A stretch of 64,000 nucleotides of DNA from positions 4,836,001 to 4,900,000 of the forward strand of contig NZ_CP045702.1 in assembly GCF_014216315.1 (NCBI RefSeq), read 5' to 3'. The notes below the pieces were generated by a model. That model was not told where the DNA came from. It made no database searches and saw only the letters and a program-made list of their open reading frames with translations. How positions within the stretch are numbered: position 1 is the first letter of the stretch; the number at the start of each line of letters is the position of its first letter. This DNA is from Streptomyces finlayi (GTDB taxonomy: Bacteria; Actinomycetota; Actinomycetes; Streptomycetales; Streptomycetaceae). Shown in pieces: positions 29,057 through 38,300 of the stretch. A program made the position numbers and the translations under genes.

Positions 29057-31327
29057 TCAGTCCCCCACCGGGCTCGCTGTCGCCGCCCTGGACGGGTCCG
29101 ACGGCGCCCGCACCGCCGACTGCCGGGGCAGCGTGCCCACCGGACGACGCTCCTTGAGCGGTACGGGCACGGGCAGCCCCGCCGTCTCGCCCAGGAAGAC
29201 CCGGCGCACCACCCGCTCCGCGGCGTACCCGTCGTCGTACGGACAGAACCGGGCCCGGAACGCGGCCCGCAGCTGTGCGGACCGGGAGCCCCGCCAGTGG
29301 TCGGTGGTGAAGATGTCGAACAGTTCGTCCTGGCTGCGCGCGACGACTCCCGGCGGAAACGTCTGCAGATCGAAGTACGTGCCCCTGGCCGCCTCGTAGG
29401 CCTGGCTGTCGTCGAGGTGGATGACGAGCGGGCGGTCCAGATTGGCGTAGTCGAACATCAGCGACGAGTAGTCCGTGATCAGGGCGTCCGAGGCCAGGCA
29501 GAGCGCCTCCAGCGACGGGTGGTCGCTGACGTCGATGATCCAGGGATGCGGGGACCGGCCGGCCGGGGCCTTCGGGGCGCTGTACAGGTAGTGGGAGCGG
29601 GCCAGGACGACGAAGCGCGGGCCGAGCACCTGCAGGAGCCGTTCCAGGTCCAGGCCCTGGCGCTGGGAGCGCCGGTAGTCGCGGTGCGTCGGCGCGTACA
29701 GGATGGCGGTGCAGTCCTCCGGGACGGACAGCGTCTCGCGCACCCGTGCCACCTCCCGCGGGTCGGTGCGGTGGAAGACGTCGTTGCGCGGATAGCCGTA
29801 CTCCAGCGTCGTGTAGGCGGACGGGTAGGTCCGCTCCCAGACGAGCGTGGAGTGCAGATTGGCGGAGAGGGAGTAGTCCCACTTGTCGATGTTGCGCAGC
29901 AGCTGGTCGAAGTCCGTGGACCCGGCCGCGGCCGGGCGGTCCACCAGGTCCGTTCCCATGGTCTTCAGCGGCGTCCCGTGATGGGTCTGCAACAGCACCT
30001 GACCGCGCCGCTTCACCAGCCGCCGGTCGAAGTTGACGTTGTTCACGAGGTACTTGGAGCGGGCCAGCGCGGTCCAGTAGCGGAACGTTCCCGGGTGCAG
30101 CCGGCGGGTCGCGGTGGGCACGGTGTGCGCGTGCTCGGGGCGGCAGATCCAGGAGGTCCGCAGCCCCGGGACCAGCTCGCGGGCCTTCGCCTCGATCGCC
30201 GCCGGATTGCAGGCGTAACCGCGGTTCCAGTACGCGGCGAACACCGCGTCGTGGGGGCGGACGGGCAGCCGCAGCTGGACGCGGTAGTGCAGCTGGAGGA
30301 GGGCACCGCGCACCGCGTGACGCAGTGACGCGGTGCGGAGCCGCAGCACGCCGCCCAGTTGCTGCGCGGCCCACAACAGCCGGTACGTACGGTGGGCGCC
30401 CAACCGGAACAGCCCGTGGCGCAGCCGTGCGCGGCGCGGGACGGGGGCGCCTGGAGTGCGGTAGCGGACGCAGTGGGCGCGGGCGCGGCGGAAGAACTCG
30501 GCGCGGGTGCCCGGCGGCAGCCGGCCGTGCGAGGTGAACAGCGTGGAGAAGTGGTCGAGCATCCGCCGGAACATCACCGGCCGCCAGACGGCGAGACCGG
30601 GCCGCTCGTCGATGAACGCGAAGACCCGGTCGTACTGGTCGAAGACGTCGAAGTGACGGCGGCTGGTGGTGGAGAGGATGTTGCCGCGGCGCCGCTGACG
30701 GTAGCCGACGCAGACGGCGTCGAGGACCGCGATCGATCCGGCGGCCATGAGCACCGGATAGGTCCAGGGCGTGTCCTCGTAGTAGCCCGGCGGGAAGGTG
30801 AAGCCCTCGGCCTCCACGAACTCGCGGCGGTACGCCTTGTTCCAGACGACCATCAGGACCTTGAGCAGCTCGGGGCGGTCCGCGAGCCGGAAGGAGGGGG
30901 GACCGGTCTCGGTGAGGTGCTGGGCGAGCTGGTTGCGGACGGTCCGGCCCGACCAGTACACCCGGGTGTAGTCGTAGACGAGGACGTCCGGGCAGCCGGT
31001 CGCCGCGATCCGGTCGGCGATGGTCCGCAGCGCGTCCGGCAGGAGCGTGTCGTCGCCGTCGAGGAAGATCAGGTAGTCCCCGCTCGCCTCGGCGATCCCG
31101 GCGTTGCGCGCGGGGCCGAGGCCGGTGTTCTCCGGCAGGTGGACCACGCTGAACCGGTGGTCGCGGCCGGCGTACTCGTCGGCGATGGCGCCGCAGGCGT
31201 CCGGTGAGCCGTCGTCGACCACGATGATTTCGAAGTCCTTGAAGGACTGGCCCGACACCGAGTCCAGGCACTCGTGCAGATACGCCTGGACCCGGTACGC
31301 GGGCACGATGACACTGAACCGGGGCAC
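29057..31327 (-). CDS. GT2 glycosyltransferase - TagF-like glycerophosphotransferase fusion
   Basis: 756 residues from GTG 31327 (PRFSVIVPAYRV follows at once). The GT2 head is intact: VVDDGSPDACG, ARNAGI, LIFLDGDDTLLPDA, YYEDTPW. A short helical linker joins the TagF part: AAYWNRGYACNPAAIEAKA, QTHHGTPLKTMGTDL, GYPRNDVFHRT, YAPTHRDYRRSQ, ARSHYLYS, ITDYSSLMFDYANLDRP. It is the closest paralogue of the 17501 gene but without that gene's Ala/Ser repeat. The C-terminal ~40 residues are a disordered tail. Opposite strand to the 21531-28989 operon, so separately transcribed. Confidence 0.9.
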   Translation of the reverse strand: MPRFSVIVPAYRVQAYLHECLDSVSGQSFKDFEIIVVDDGSPDACGAIADEYAGRDHRFSVVHLPENTGLGPARNAGIAEASGDYLIFLDGDDTLLPDALRTIADRIAATGCPDVLVYDYTRVYWSGRTVRNQLAQHLTETGPPSFRLADRPELLKVLMVVWNKAYRREFVEAEGFTFPPGYYEDTPWTYPVLMAAGSIAVLDAVCVGYRQRRRGNILSTTSRRHFDVFDQYDRVFAFIDERPGLAVWRPVMFRRMLDHFSTLFTSHGRLPPGTRAEFFRRARAHCVRYRTPGAPVPRRARLRHGLFRLGAHRTYRLLWAAQQLGGVLRLRTASLRHAVRGALLQLHYRVQLRLPVRPHDAVFAAYWNRGYACNPAAIEAKARELVPGLRTSWICRPEHAHTVPTATRRLHPGTFRYWTALARSKYLVNNVNFDRRLVKRRGQVLLQTHHGTPLKTMGTDLVDRPAAAGSTDFDQLLRNIDKWDYSLSANLHSTLVWERTYPSAYTTLEYGYPRNDVFHRTDPREVARVRETLSVPEDCTAILYAPTHRDYRRSQRQGLDLERLLQVLGPRFVVLARSHYLYSAPKAPAGRSPHPWIIDVSDHPSLEALCLASDALITDYSSLMFDYANLDRPLVIHLDDSQAYEAARGTYFDLQTFPPGVVARSQDELFDIFTTDHWRGSRSAQLRAAFRARFCPYDDGYAAERVVRRVFLGETAGLPVPVPLKERRPVGTLPRQSAVRAPSDPSRAATASPVGD

Positions 31328-31426
31328 AACACATCCATGGGTCGGTCGCGGGCGGCAGGTGGCCCGCAAACGGCCGAAGGAGTGACATGGTTACGCCAGA
31401 CGTGGCATTCGGGGGACATCGGGGGT

Positions 31427-31460
31427 GGAGCGGCCCGGTTACGGGTAACGGGGCCGCTCC
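31427..31460 (-). terminator. Hairpin downstream of the ABC transporter operon
   Basis: GGAGCGGCCC-G-GTTAC (31427-31442) pairs with GTAACGGGGCCGCTCC (31445-31460), 15 of 16 positions. It lies 34 bp beyond the stop of the last permease gene. Confidence 0.7.
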
Positions 31461-31493
31461 GTGTTGACGCGCCGGCCGGGCGCGGTGCCGTGC

Positions 31494-32372
31494 CTACTTG
31501 ACGGCGCCCGCCATCACCCCGGACACGAACTGCCGCTGGAACGCGAAGAAGACGGCCAGCGGAATCACCATCGAGACGAACGCTCCGGGCGCGAGCACAT
31601 CGATGTTGTTGCCGAACTGGCGCACCTGCTGCTGGAGCGCCACGGTGATCGGCGGGGACTCGGAGTCGGCGAAGATCAGCGCCACGAGCATGTCGTTCCA
31701 CACCCAGAGGAACTGGAAGATGCCGAGCGAGGCGATCGCGGGTCCGCCCAGGGGCATCACCACCCGGGTGAAGAGCCTGATCTCACCCGCCCCGTCGAGC
31801 CGGGCGGCCTCCAGGAGTTCGCGGGGGATCTCCGCGAAGAAGTTGCGCAGCAGGAAGATCGCGAACGGCAGCCCGAAGGCCGTGTGGAACATGATCACGC
31901 CGAAGGTCGTCTCGAAGAGGCCGATGACCCCGAAGAGTTCGGAGACCGGGATCAGGGCGACCTGGACCGGCACGACCAGCAGCCCGACGACGATCAGGAA
32001 CCACCAGTCGCGACCGGGGAACTCCATCCAGGCGAAGGCGTATCCGGCGAGCGAGCCGATCACCACGACCAGGAACGTGGTCGGCACGGTGATCATCACC
32101 GTGCTGAACAGGGAGTCGGTGATCACCGAGTTGTCCAGCAGGCGCTGGTAGTTGGAGAACGTCAGCTCGGAGGGGGCCGTGAAGATCTTCCACCAGCCGG
32201 TCGCCGCGATGTCGTCGGCGTCCCGCAGCGAGGAGAGCAGCAGCCCGATCGTCGGCATCAGCCAGAACAGGGCCACCAGGATCAGGAAGACCCGCATCAC
32301 CCCGCCGCCCGCCCGGGCGGCGAGCCGCGCACCGAGGGACTGCTTGGCCTTCACCGTCGGCACTGTGGTCAC
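31494..32372 (-). CDS. Sugar ABC transporter permease (MalG/CUT1 type)
   Basis: 292 residues with six predicted membrane spans; the first is FLILVALFWLMPTIGLLLSSL. The ATPase-contact EAA loop is ELLEAARLDGAGEIRLFTRVVMPLGGP, typical of MalG-like CUT1 permeases. Start GTG 32372 with AAGGAGG (complement of 32380-32386) just upstream; the GTG overlaps the previous gene's TGA by 4 bp. It is the second permease of a three-gene importer; no ATPase gene is nearby, so a shared ATPase such as MsiK is the usual partner in Streptomyces (inference). Confidence 0.92.
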   Translation of the reverse strand: MTTVPTVKAKQSLGARLAARAGGGVMRVFLILVALFWLMPTIGLLLSSLRDADDIAATGWWKIFTAPSELTFSNYQRLLDNSVITDSLFSTVMITVPTTFLVVVIGSLAGYAFAWMEFPGRDWWFLIVVGLLVVPVQVALIPVSELFGVIGLFETTFGVIMFHTAFGLPFAIFLLRNFFAEIPRELLEAARLDGAGEIRLFTRVVMPLGGPAIASLGIFQFLWVWNDMLVALIFADSESPPITVALQQQVRQFGNNIDVLAPGAFVSMVIPLAVFFAFQRQFVSGVMAGAVK

Positions 32373-33733
32373 CGGCGCCCCTCCTTGCGTATCCGGCGGA
32401 TGTTGAACAGCATCACCGGGATCACCAGCAACAGCAGGAGTACGGCGATGGCGCTGCCGATCCCCAGGTCGGCGTCCGTGCCGAACGAGGACCGGTACAG
32501 CTGGAGCGCCAGTACGTTCGCGTCGTCCTGCGAGGACCCCGGCGCGATGATGAACACCAGGTCGAAGATCTTCAGGACGTTGATCATCAGGGTGACCAGA
32601 ACGACCGCGAGGACCGGGGCGAGCAGCGGCACCGTGATCCGGCGGAACACCTGCCACTCACTGGCACCGTCCACCCGGGCCGCCTCCAGCAGTTCACGCG
32701 GCAGACCGGCCAGGCCCGCCGCGATCAGCACCATCGCGAAGCCCGCCCACATCCAGATGTAGCTGCCGATGATCCCGGGCGTCACCAGGGACGGACCGAG
32801 CCAGTCGACGCCGTTGTACGGCTCCGCGAAGTTGGACGCCGGCAGCCGGACCTGGGCGCCGTCCGCCGAGGCGGGCAGGGTGAACGTGCCGTCCGCGCCC
32901 GCTGTCGCCGACGCGATGACCTTGCCGTCCCTGACCGCCTCGACCTTGATGCCCTTGAGGCCGAGCTCCTTGGGATCGACGACATTGGGTGTGCCGCCGC
33001 CGCCCTTGGTGAAGTCCAGCCAGGCGGTGCCGGAGATCTTCCCGTCCCCGCCGCCGGCCGCCTTCGCCGGTGCGGCGTCACCCGGCATCTTCGCCGGGGC
33101 CACGCCGACGAGCGGGATCAGGACCGGCTCACCGGCCCTGACCGGCTGCTTCGTCACGAACGAACCGCCACCGCCCGCCTTCAGCGGATGCGCGGGCAGC
33201 GGATGCGCCTTGGGGAAGCCCGACGACTCGGCGAACGTGTCGTGCACCCCCACCCATACGGCGTTGGCGACCCCGCGCTCCGGGGCCTGGTCGTACACCA
33301 GCCGGAAGATGATGCCCGCGGCGAGCATCGAGATCGCCATCGGCATGAAGACGATCAGCTTGAACGCCGTGCCCCAGCGGATGCGTTCGGTCAGCACCGC
33401 GAAGATCAGGCCGAGCGCGGTGGAGACCGTCGGCGCGAGCACGACCCAGACCGCGTTGTTCTTGACCGCGGTACGGATGGTGGCGTCGCTGAACAGGGCC
33501 TTGTAGTTGTCGATCCCGGCGAAGCCCGTACCCGCCTGGTCGAAGAAGGACCGGTAGACGGAGTAGATGATCGGGTAGACCACGAGGGCGCCGAGGAGGA
33601 CCAGCGCGGGCAGCAGGAACACCGCCGCGACGAGCTTCCTGGTACCGGTCACACTCCTGGCCGGGCGACGGGGTGGACGCTGGTCGGCGGGGGGCACCAC
33701 CGCGGTGGTGCCCCCCTTGGCCGCTTCTCTCAT
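32369..33733 (-). CDS. Sugar ABC transporter permease (MalF type) with extracytoplasmic insertion
   Basis: 454 residues, against about 300 for most MalF-type CUT1 permeases outside enterobacteria. Spans: VAAVFLLPALVLLGALVVYPI near residue 35-55, then around 93-115 and 125-146. From about residue 150 to 318 a non-membrane insert follows. It is Gly/Pro-rich with a beta-domain-like stretch (GTAWLDFTKGGGGTPN, LGLKGIKVEAVRDGKVIASATAGADG). Then IIGSYIWMWAGFAMVLIAAG resumes the core, with EAA loop ELLEAARVDGASEWQVFRR. The topology places the insert outside the membrane. Four bases separate it from the lipoprotein gene stop. Confidence 0.9.
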   Translation of the reverse strand: MREAAKGGTTAVVPPADQRPPRRPARSVTGTRKLVAAVFLLPALVLLGALVVYPIIYSVYRSFFDQAGTGFAGIDNYKALFSDATIRTAVKNNAVWVVLAPTVSTALGLIFAVLTERIRWGTAFKLIVFMPMAISMLAAGIIFRLVYDQAPERGVANAVWVGVHDTFAESSGFPKAHPLPAHPLKAGGGGSFVTKQPVRAGEPVLIPLVGVAPAKMPGDAAPAKAAGGGDGKISGTAWLDFTKGGGGTPNVVDPKELGLKGIKVEAVRDGKVIASATAGADGTFTLPASADGAQVRLPASNFAEPYNGVDWLGPSLVTPGIIGSYIWMWAGFAMVLIAAGLAGLPRELLEAARVDGASEWQVFRRITVPLLAPVLAVVLVTLMINVLKIFDLVFIIAPGSSQDDANVLALQLYRSSFGTDADLGIGSAIAVLLLLLVIPVMLFNIRRIRKEGRR

Positions 33734-33737
33734 CCCG

Positions 33738-35102
33738 TCAGCTCTTGAACGCCTTGGCCGCGTCGGACTCCAGCGTCGCTTGGGTCCCCGCGATGTCCTT
33801 CGGGTTCTTCAGGAAGTCCTGGAGTGTCTTCCACTCGCCCTTCCCAGGAGTGCCGCCGAACGACTGCGGCGCCTGGTCCGACATGTCGAACCGGACGTCG
33901 TCCCCGGCCGCGACCAGCGCCTCGGCCATCGTGCGCTGTACGTCGTTCGGATACGCGGCCGCGTCCAGGCCCTTGTTCGGCGAGATGAATCCGCCCGCCT
34001 CGGCCCAGATCTTCGCCGCGTCGGTGGAGGCGAGCCAGGTCAGCAGCGCCTGCGCGCCCTTGCTGTCCTTCAGCGCCACCGCCGCGTCGCCGCCCGTCAC
34101 CACGGGGGACTCGGCGCCGACCGCGGGGAAGGGGAACACCTTGGCGTCCGTCCCGATCTCGGCCTTCGTCTGCGCGATGTTGATGGAGACGAAGTCGCCC
34201 TCGAAGACCATGGCGCCCTTGGGCTGGTCACCGCCGGTGAACGTCTGCGTGACGGACGCCGGGAACTCGGTCTGGAGGGCGCCGTCCGCGCCGCCCGCGA
34301 TCAGGCTCGGCTTGCCGAAAAGCTGGGCGAGGGTGGTGAGCGCGTCCTTCACGGACGGGTCCGTCCACTTGATCTCGTGCTGTGCCAGCTGGTCGTACTT
34401 CTCGGGTCCGGCCTGGGAGAGGTAGATGTTCTCGAACCAGTCGGTGAGGGTCCAGCCGTCCGCGCCGGCGACCGAGACCGGGGTGACACCGGAGGCGGAG
34501 ATCGTCTCGGCCGTGGCCAGGAAGTCCTTCCAGGTCTTCGGCTCGCTCGCGCCCGCGTTCTCGAACGCCTGGGCGTTGTACCAGATCAGCGACTTGTTCG
34601 CGGCCTTGAAGTACACCCCGTACTGGGTGCCGTCCACCGCTCCGAGGTCCTGCCAGACCTGTGCGTAGTTCTTGCTCAGCTGGGCCTTCGCCTCGGCCCC
34701 CACCGGCTTGGCCCACTTCTTCGCCACGGCCTGCTGGATCGCCCCGACCTGGGGAATCATCGCGACGTCCGGCGGCTGGCCTCCCGCCACCTTCGTACCG
34801 AGGAAGTTGACGATCGGGTCCTGGGCCGGGACGAAGGTGACCGTCGCTCCCGTGCGCTTCTCGAACTCCTCCAGCACCTTGGTGAAGTTGGCCTGCTCGG
34901 GTCCGGTCCACACCGCCGCGACCGAGACCTTCTCGCCGTCCAGTTTCGGCAACACGACACTCGACGGGCTCTGGCTGTCCTTGGCGGAGCCCTTGCCCGG
35001 CTTGTCCTTGCCGTCGCTGTCGCCACCGCAGCCGCTGAGGGCCAGTGCCCCGACCGCGGTGCACACCAGTGCGGCCCTACGCATACGAAGGGTTGTGCGC
35101 AT
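33738..35102 (-). CDS. Sugar ABC transporter substrate-binding lipoprotein
   Basis: 454 residues. A type II signal peptide, MRTTLRMRRAALVCTAVGAL then ALSGC, has lipobox LSGC for lipid attachment at the outer membrane face. The mature protein is a MalE-like family 1 solute-binding protein: KVSVAAVWTGPEQANFTKVL, AVDGTQYGVYFKAANKSLIWYN, GAMVFEGDFV, VALKDSKGAQALLTWLAS. The ligand is probably an oligosaccharide; sequence alone does not say which. ATG 35102 is chosen because it starts the signal peptide. It heads a three-gene operon with the two permeases; no local regulator gene is visible. Confidence 0.92.
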   Translation of the reverse strand: MRTTLRMRRAALVCTAVGALALSGCGGDSDGKDKPGKGSAKDSQSPSSVVLPKLDGEKVSVAAVWTGPEQANFTKVLEEFEKRTGATVTFVPAQDPIVNFLGTKVAGGQPPDVAMIPQVGAIQQAVAKKWAKPVGAEAKAQLSKNYAQVWQDLGAVDGTQYGVYFKAANKSLIWYNAQAFENAGASEPKTWKDFLATAETISASGVTPVSVAGADGWTLTDWFENIYLSQAGPEKYDQLAQHEIKWTDPSVKDALTTLAQLFGKPSLIAGGADGALQTEFPASVTQTFTGGDQPKGAMVFEGDFVSINIAQTKAEIGTDAKVFPFPAVGAESPVVTGGDAAVALKDSKGAQALLTWLASTDAAKIWAEAGGFISPNKGLDAAAYPNDVQRTMAEALVAAGDDVRFDMSDQAPQSFGGTPGKGEWKTLQDFLKNPKDIAGTQATLESDAAKAFKS

Positions 35103-35325
35103 CCCTGCCCCGTCTCTCCTGCGCGCATGTGCGAGGAGCCCCCGCTCGAATCCCGCGGGGTCCCCCGTGCGCATGGCGTGTCTTCATTGCGTACACGTCG
35201 TTCGTGCGCACAGTCCTACGCCCGGGGCGCGGGCGCCGCAATACCGTGATCAGCCCCAACCAGGGGATCGTTGTGGGCTCGTGACGTGCGGTCAGTAAGC
35301 AGGCGGCCTGATCGAGGCCGTGGAG

Positions 35326-38300
35326 TCAGGAGGGGAAGGGGAGGAGCGGGGGCAGTCGTTCCGCGTTCACCGAGCGGGCCGCTCGCTCCAGGGCGCTGGC
35401 CAGCAGCGCCAGGTCCGTCGGTCCGTTGCCCAGTTCCCGCACGGGACGCCGGGTGGGCGGATCGCCCATCCGCTCCCACTCCAGGGGGACGACGGTGGGG
35501 CGCAGGGTCGCCGTACGGGGAATGCGGCCGGTGACCCGGCCTCCCTGGAACGGGGTGACCCGGCCGTCCGGATGCCCCAGCCTGCCCCGGCCCGGGGCAG
35601 GTTCGTCCGGGGAGGGCGGCACGGCCGGTGCGTCGAGGATGATCCGCAGCCGCGCCCCGCGGGCCAGCTCGGTGTCCTCCGTACGGTCCGGGCGTGCGGA
35701 GGTGGCGACCAGGTGGACGCCGAGCCGTCCGCCGTCCCTGGCGACCGCCTCCAGCGCGCGGACGACGGAGCCGGCGGCCGGGCGGCCGGGGCTGCCGAGC
35801 GCGGGGGCGACCAGGGCGTCGAAGTCGTCGGCCAGGACGACGAGCCGGGGCAGCGGCGAGGGGCCGGGGTCGGTGGTCCGCGCGGAAGGCCTCAGCCGCA
35901 GGGTTCCGGTGGCCGGTGAGTCCAGGTCGCCCCGCTGCTCGCCGGCGCTCGGCGGGCGCTGGCCCACGATCCGCTGCCCCACCCCGTGCCGTGCGTGCCA
36001 CTCGGCGAAGTCCAGCGGGCCGAGCAGCTCGGCGCGGCGCTTGAGCTCACCGCCGAGTGACTGGGCGAACTCCCGCATCCGCACGGGATCGGAGGCCACC
36101 AGGTGCGTGAAGACGTGCGGGAGTTCGGTGCAGGGGCCGAGCCCCTCACCGCGCTCGTTGCCCGCCCCGTCGATGAGCAGGATGCCGAGCCGGTCGGGCC
36201 GCGCCGCGGCGGCCAGTGAGGCGGCGACGGCCCGCAGCAGCTCGGAGCGCCCGCTCCCTGCGGGGCCCTCGATCAGCAGGTGCGGTCCTTCGTCGGCCAG
36301 ATCGACGCTGAGGGCCCCCCGGGGCCCGGCCCCGAGCACGACGACGGGCCGCCCGGCGTACACCGCCGACCCGCCCGGCCCCCGGCTCTCGGTGCCGGGG
36401 TACGGCGTACGGCCGGAGTCGCGGGTGTTCGGGTACGGGGTGCGCTCGGAGTCGCGAGTGCTGGGGTAGGGGGTGTGCTCGGAGTCGCGGGTCTCGGTGC
36501 CCGGGTACGGCGTACGGCCCGAGCCGCTGTCCGTGCGCGGATACGGCGTGCGGCCCGAGCTGTGGGCCGTGCTGCCCGGGTACGGGGTCCGGCCCGAACC
36601 GGAGCTGTCCCGTTCCGGGGCTGCGCGCTGGGCGCCCACCCGGGCTGCCGTGCTGACCGTGCGGCCCGAACCCGGGGTGTCCAGTTCCGACGCCGAGGGG
36701 CCTGGCGGGGCCGCGGGGCGCGGTGACGCACCCGGCTGCTCCTCCGCCGTGGAGGCCCAGCGTGCCATCAGCGACGCCGGGGTGGCCCTCGCCAGCCCCA
36801 GCTCGTCCAGCAACCGGGCGGACGGCGGGAGCGCCGCGGACGCCGGGCGGCCCGGCAGGGCCACCGAGCCCTCCTCGCGCAGCGGGGCCAGGGCCCGTCC
36901 GAACCGCTCGGCCCAGGCCACCGACACCGCGTCCACGGCCGCCACCGTGCCGTTGCCCGCCGTCTGCCCGCCCGCCGTACGCAGCAGGCGCAGCGCGGTC
37001 GCCACATCGCCGCTCAGCATCGCGACGGCCCCGCACTCCCGGAACGCTGTCGAGGCCCGGCACGCGGCGTCGTACGTCGCCGTCACCGGAGACGTGGGTG
37101 AGGAGGCCGGTGTCTCGGCGAGGCAGATCAGATGGATACCGGCGGCCGCCCCCGAGCCCGCCAGCCTGGCCGTGGTCTCCCGCAGCGCCGCGGAACCGGG
37201 GTCACCGTCGACGATCACCACGGTGTACGGACCCGTGTGCAGCCGGGCGGCCTCCGTGACCGCCGACCGGTCGACGCTCGCCCAGCCGGGACCGAGCGGC
37301 CCCTCGTCCAGCCGGCGCACCAGCTCCCCGGTGCGGGCCGTGGCCTGCTCCCGGTCGTACGCGAGAAGCAGTCTGCAGTCCTGTCCGTGCATCGGCCGCA
37401 GGTGCGGCAGCCACCCGAGCCACGCCCACTCCCGGCGCCGCTCGTCCGCACCGCGTGCCCGGTCCGTGCTGATCAGCACGATCTCCAGGTCGAACGGGGA
37501 GTGCAGCGCGGCGAGCTGCGCCACCGTCGACCGGGCCAGTCCGGCCAGCCGGGACCTCGGACCCGCGAGGCCGAGCGAACCGGCTTCCCGGAGGCACACG
37601 GTCACCGGAACGGCGGGCAGGTCGGCCCGGTCGGTCGTGCCCAGCCGTACGACGAGCGCCTCGGGATGCGCGGTGTCGCGCTCCCACAGGCGCGGGCCAG
37701 GACCAAGAGCGGTCAGCAGTACCGCCGCAGGGTCGGGCCAGGTGCCCGCCGGGGCGGTGGAGCGCACAGGCGGCGAGGAGGGAGAGGAGGACGGGGAGAA
37801 GGGGGAAGCGGCGGCGCGGGCGTTGTCCGTCCGCTCCGTCGTGTCGTGGGCGGCCTCGCCCCTGCCGCCTGCCAGCCGCCTGGCCCACGCGCCTATGCCG
37901 CCGCGCCTGGGCGGCTCGTCCGCGAGGTGGCGGGTGCCGTGCCCATGGGTGACGGCGGGGCTGTAGCGGTCGTCGTCCTGCACGTCGTCGTGTCCCGCCG
38001 GTCCCGGGCCGCCCCGGGGGGAAGCCCCGCCGTACGTGTGCGCCGAACCGTCCCCGTCCCCGTACCCGTGCCCCTCGTACTCCGCTTCCCCGTGCGCCGT
38101 CCGTTCCTGGGCGTGGGTGACCGATGCCCGGTTCACCCGCAGGTGGCCCTCGCCGTCCGGGGCTGTCGGCAGTGTGGGCCCACGGGTGCCCGAGGTGAGC
38201 CGGAGCGTCGATTCGCCGAGCCGCAGCAGCGCGCCCGGGGTCAGCCGGACCGGCCGGTCGTGGACCTCCGTACCGTCCAGGGAGGTGCCGTTGGTCGAGC

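Noticed and set aside
21927..31388. Long antisense frames of about 970-1030 aa across the glycosyltransferase genes
   Set aside because: No motifs, biased composition, and the opposite strand or frame carries intact GT2/TagF domains.
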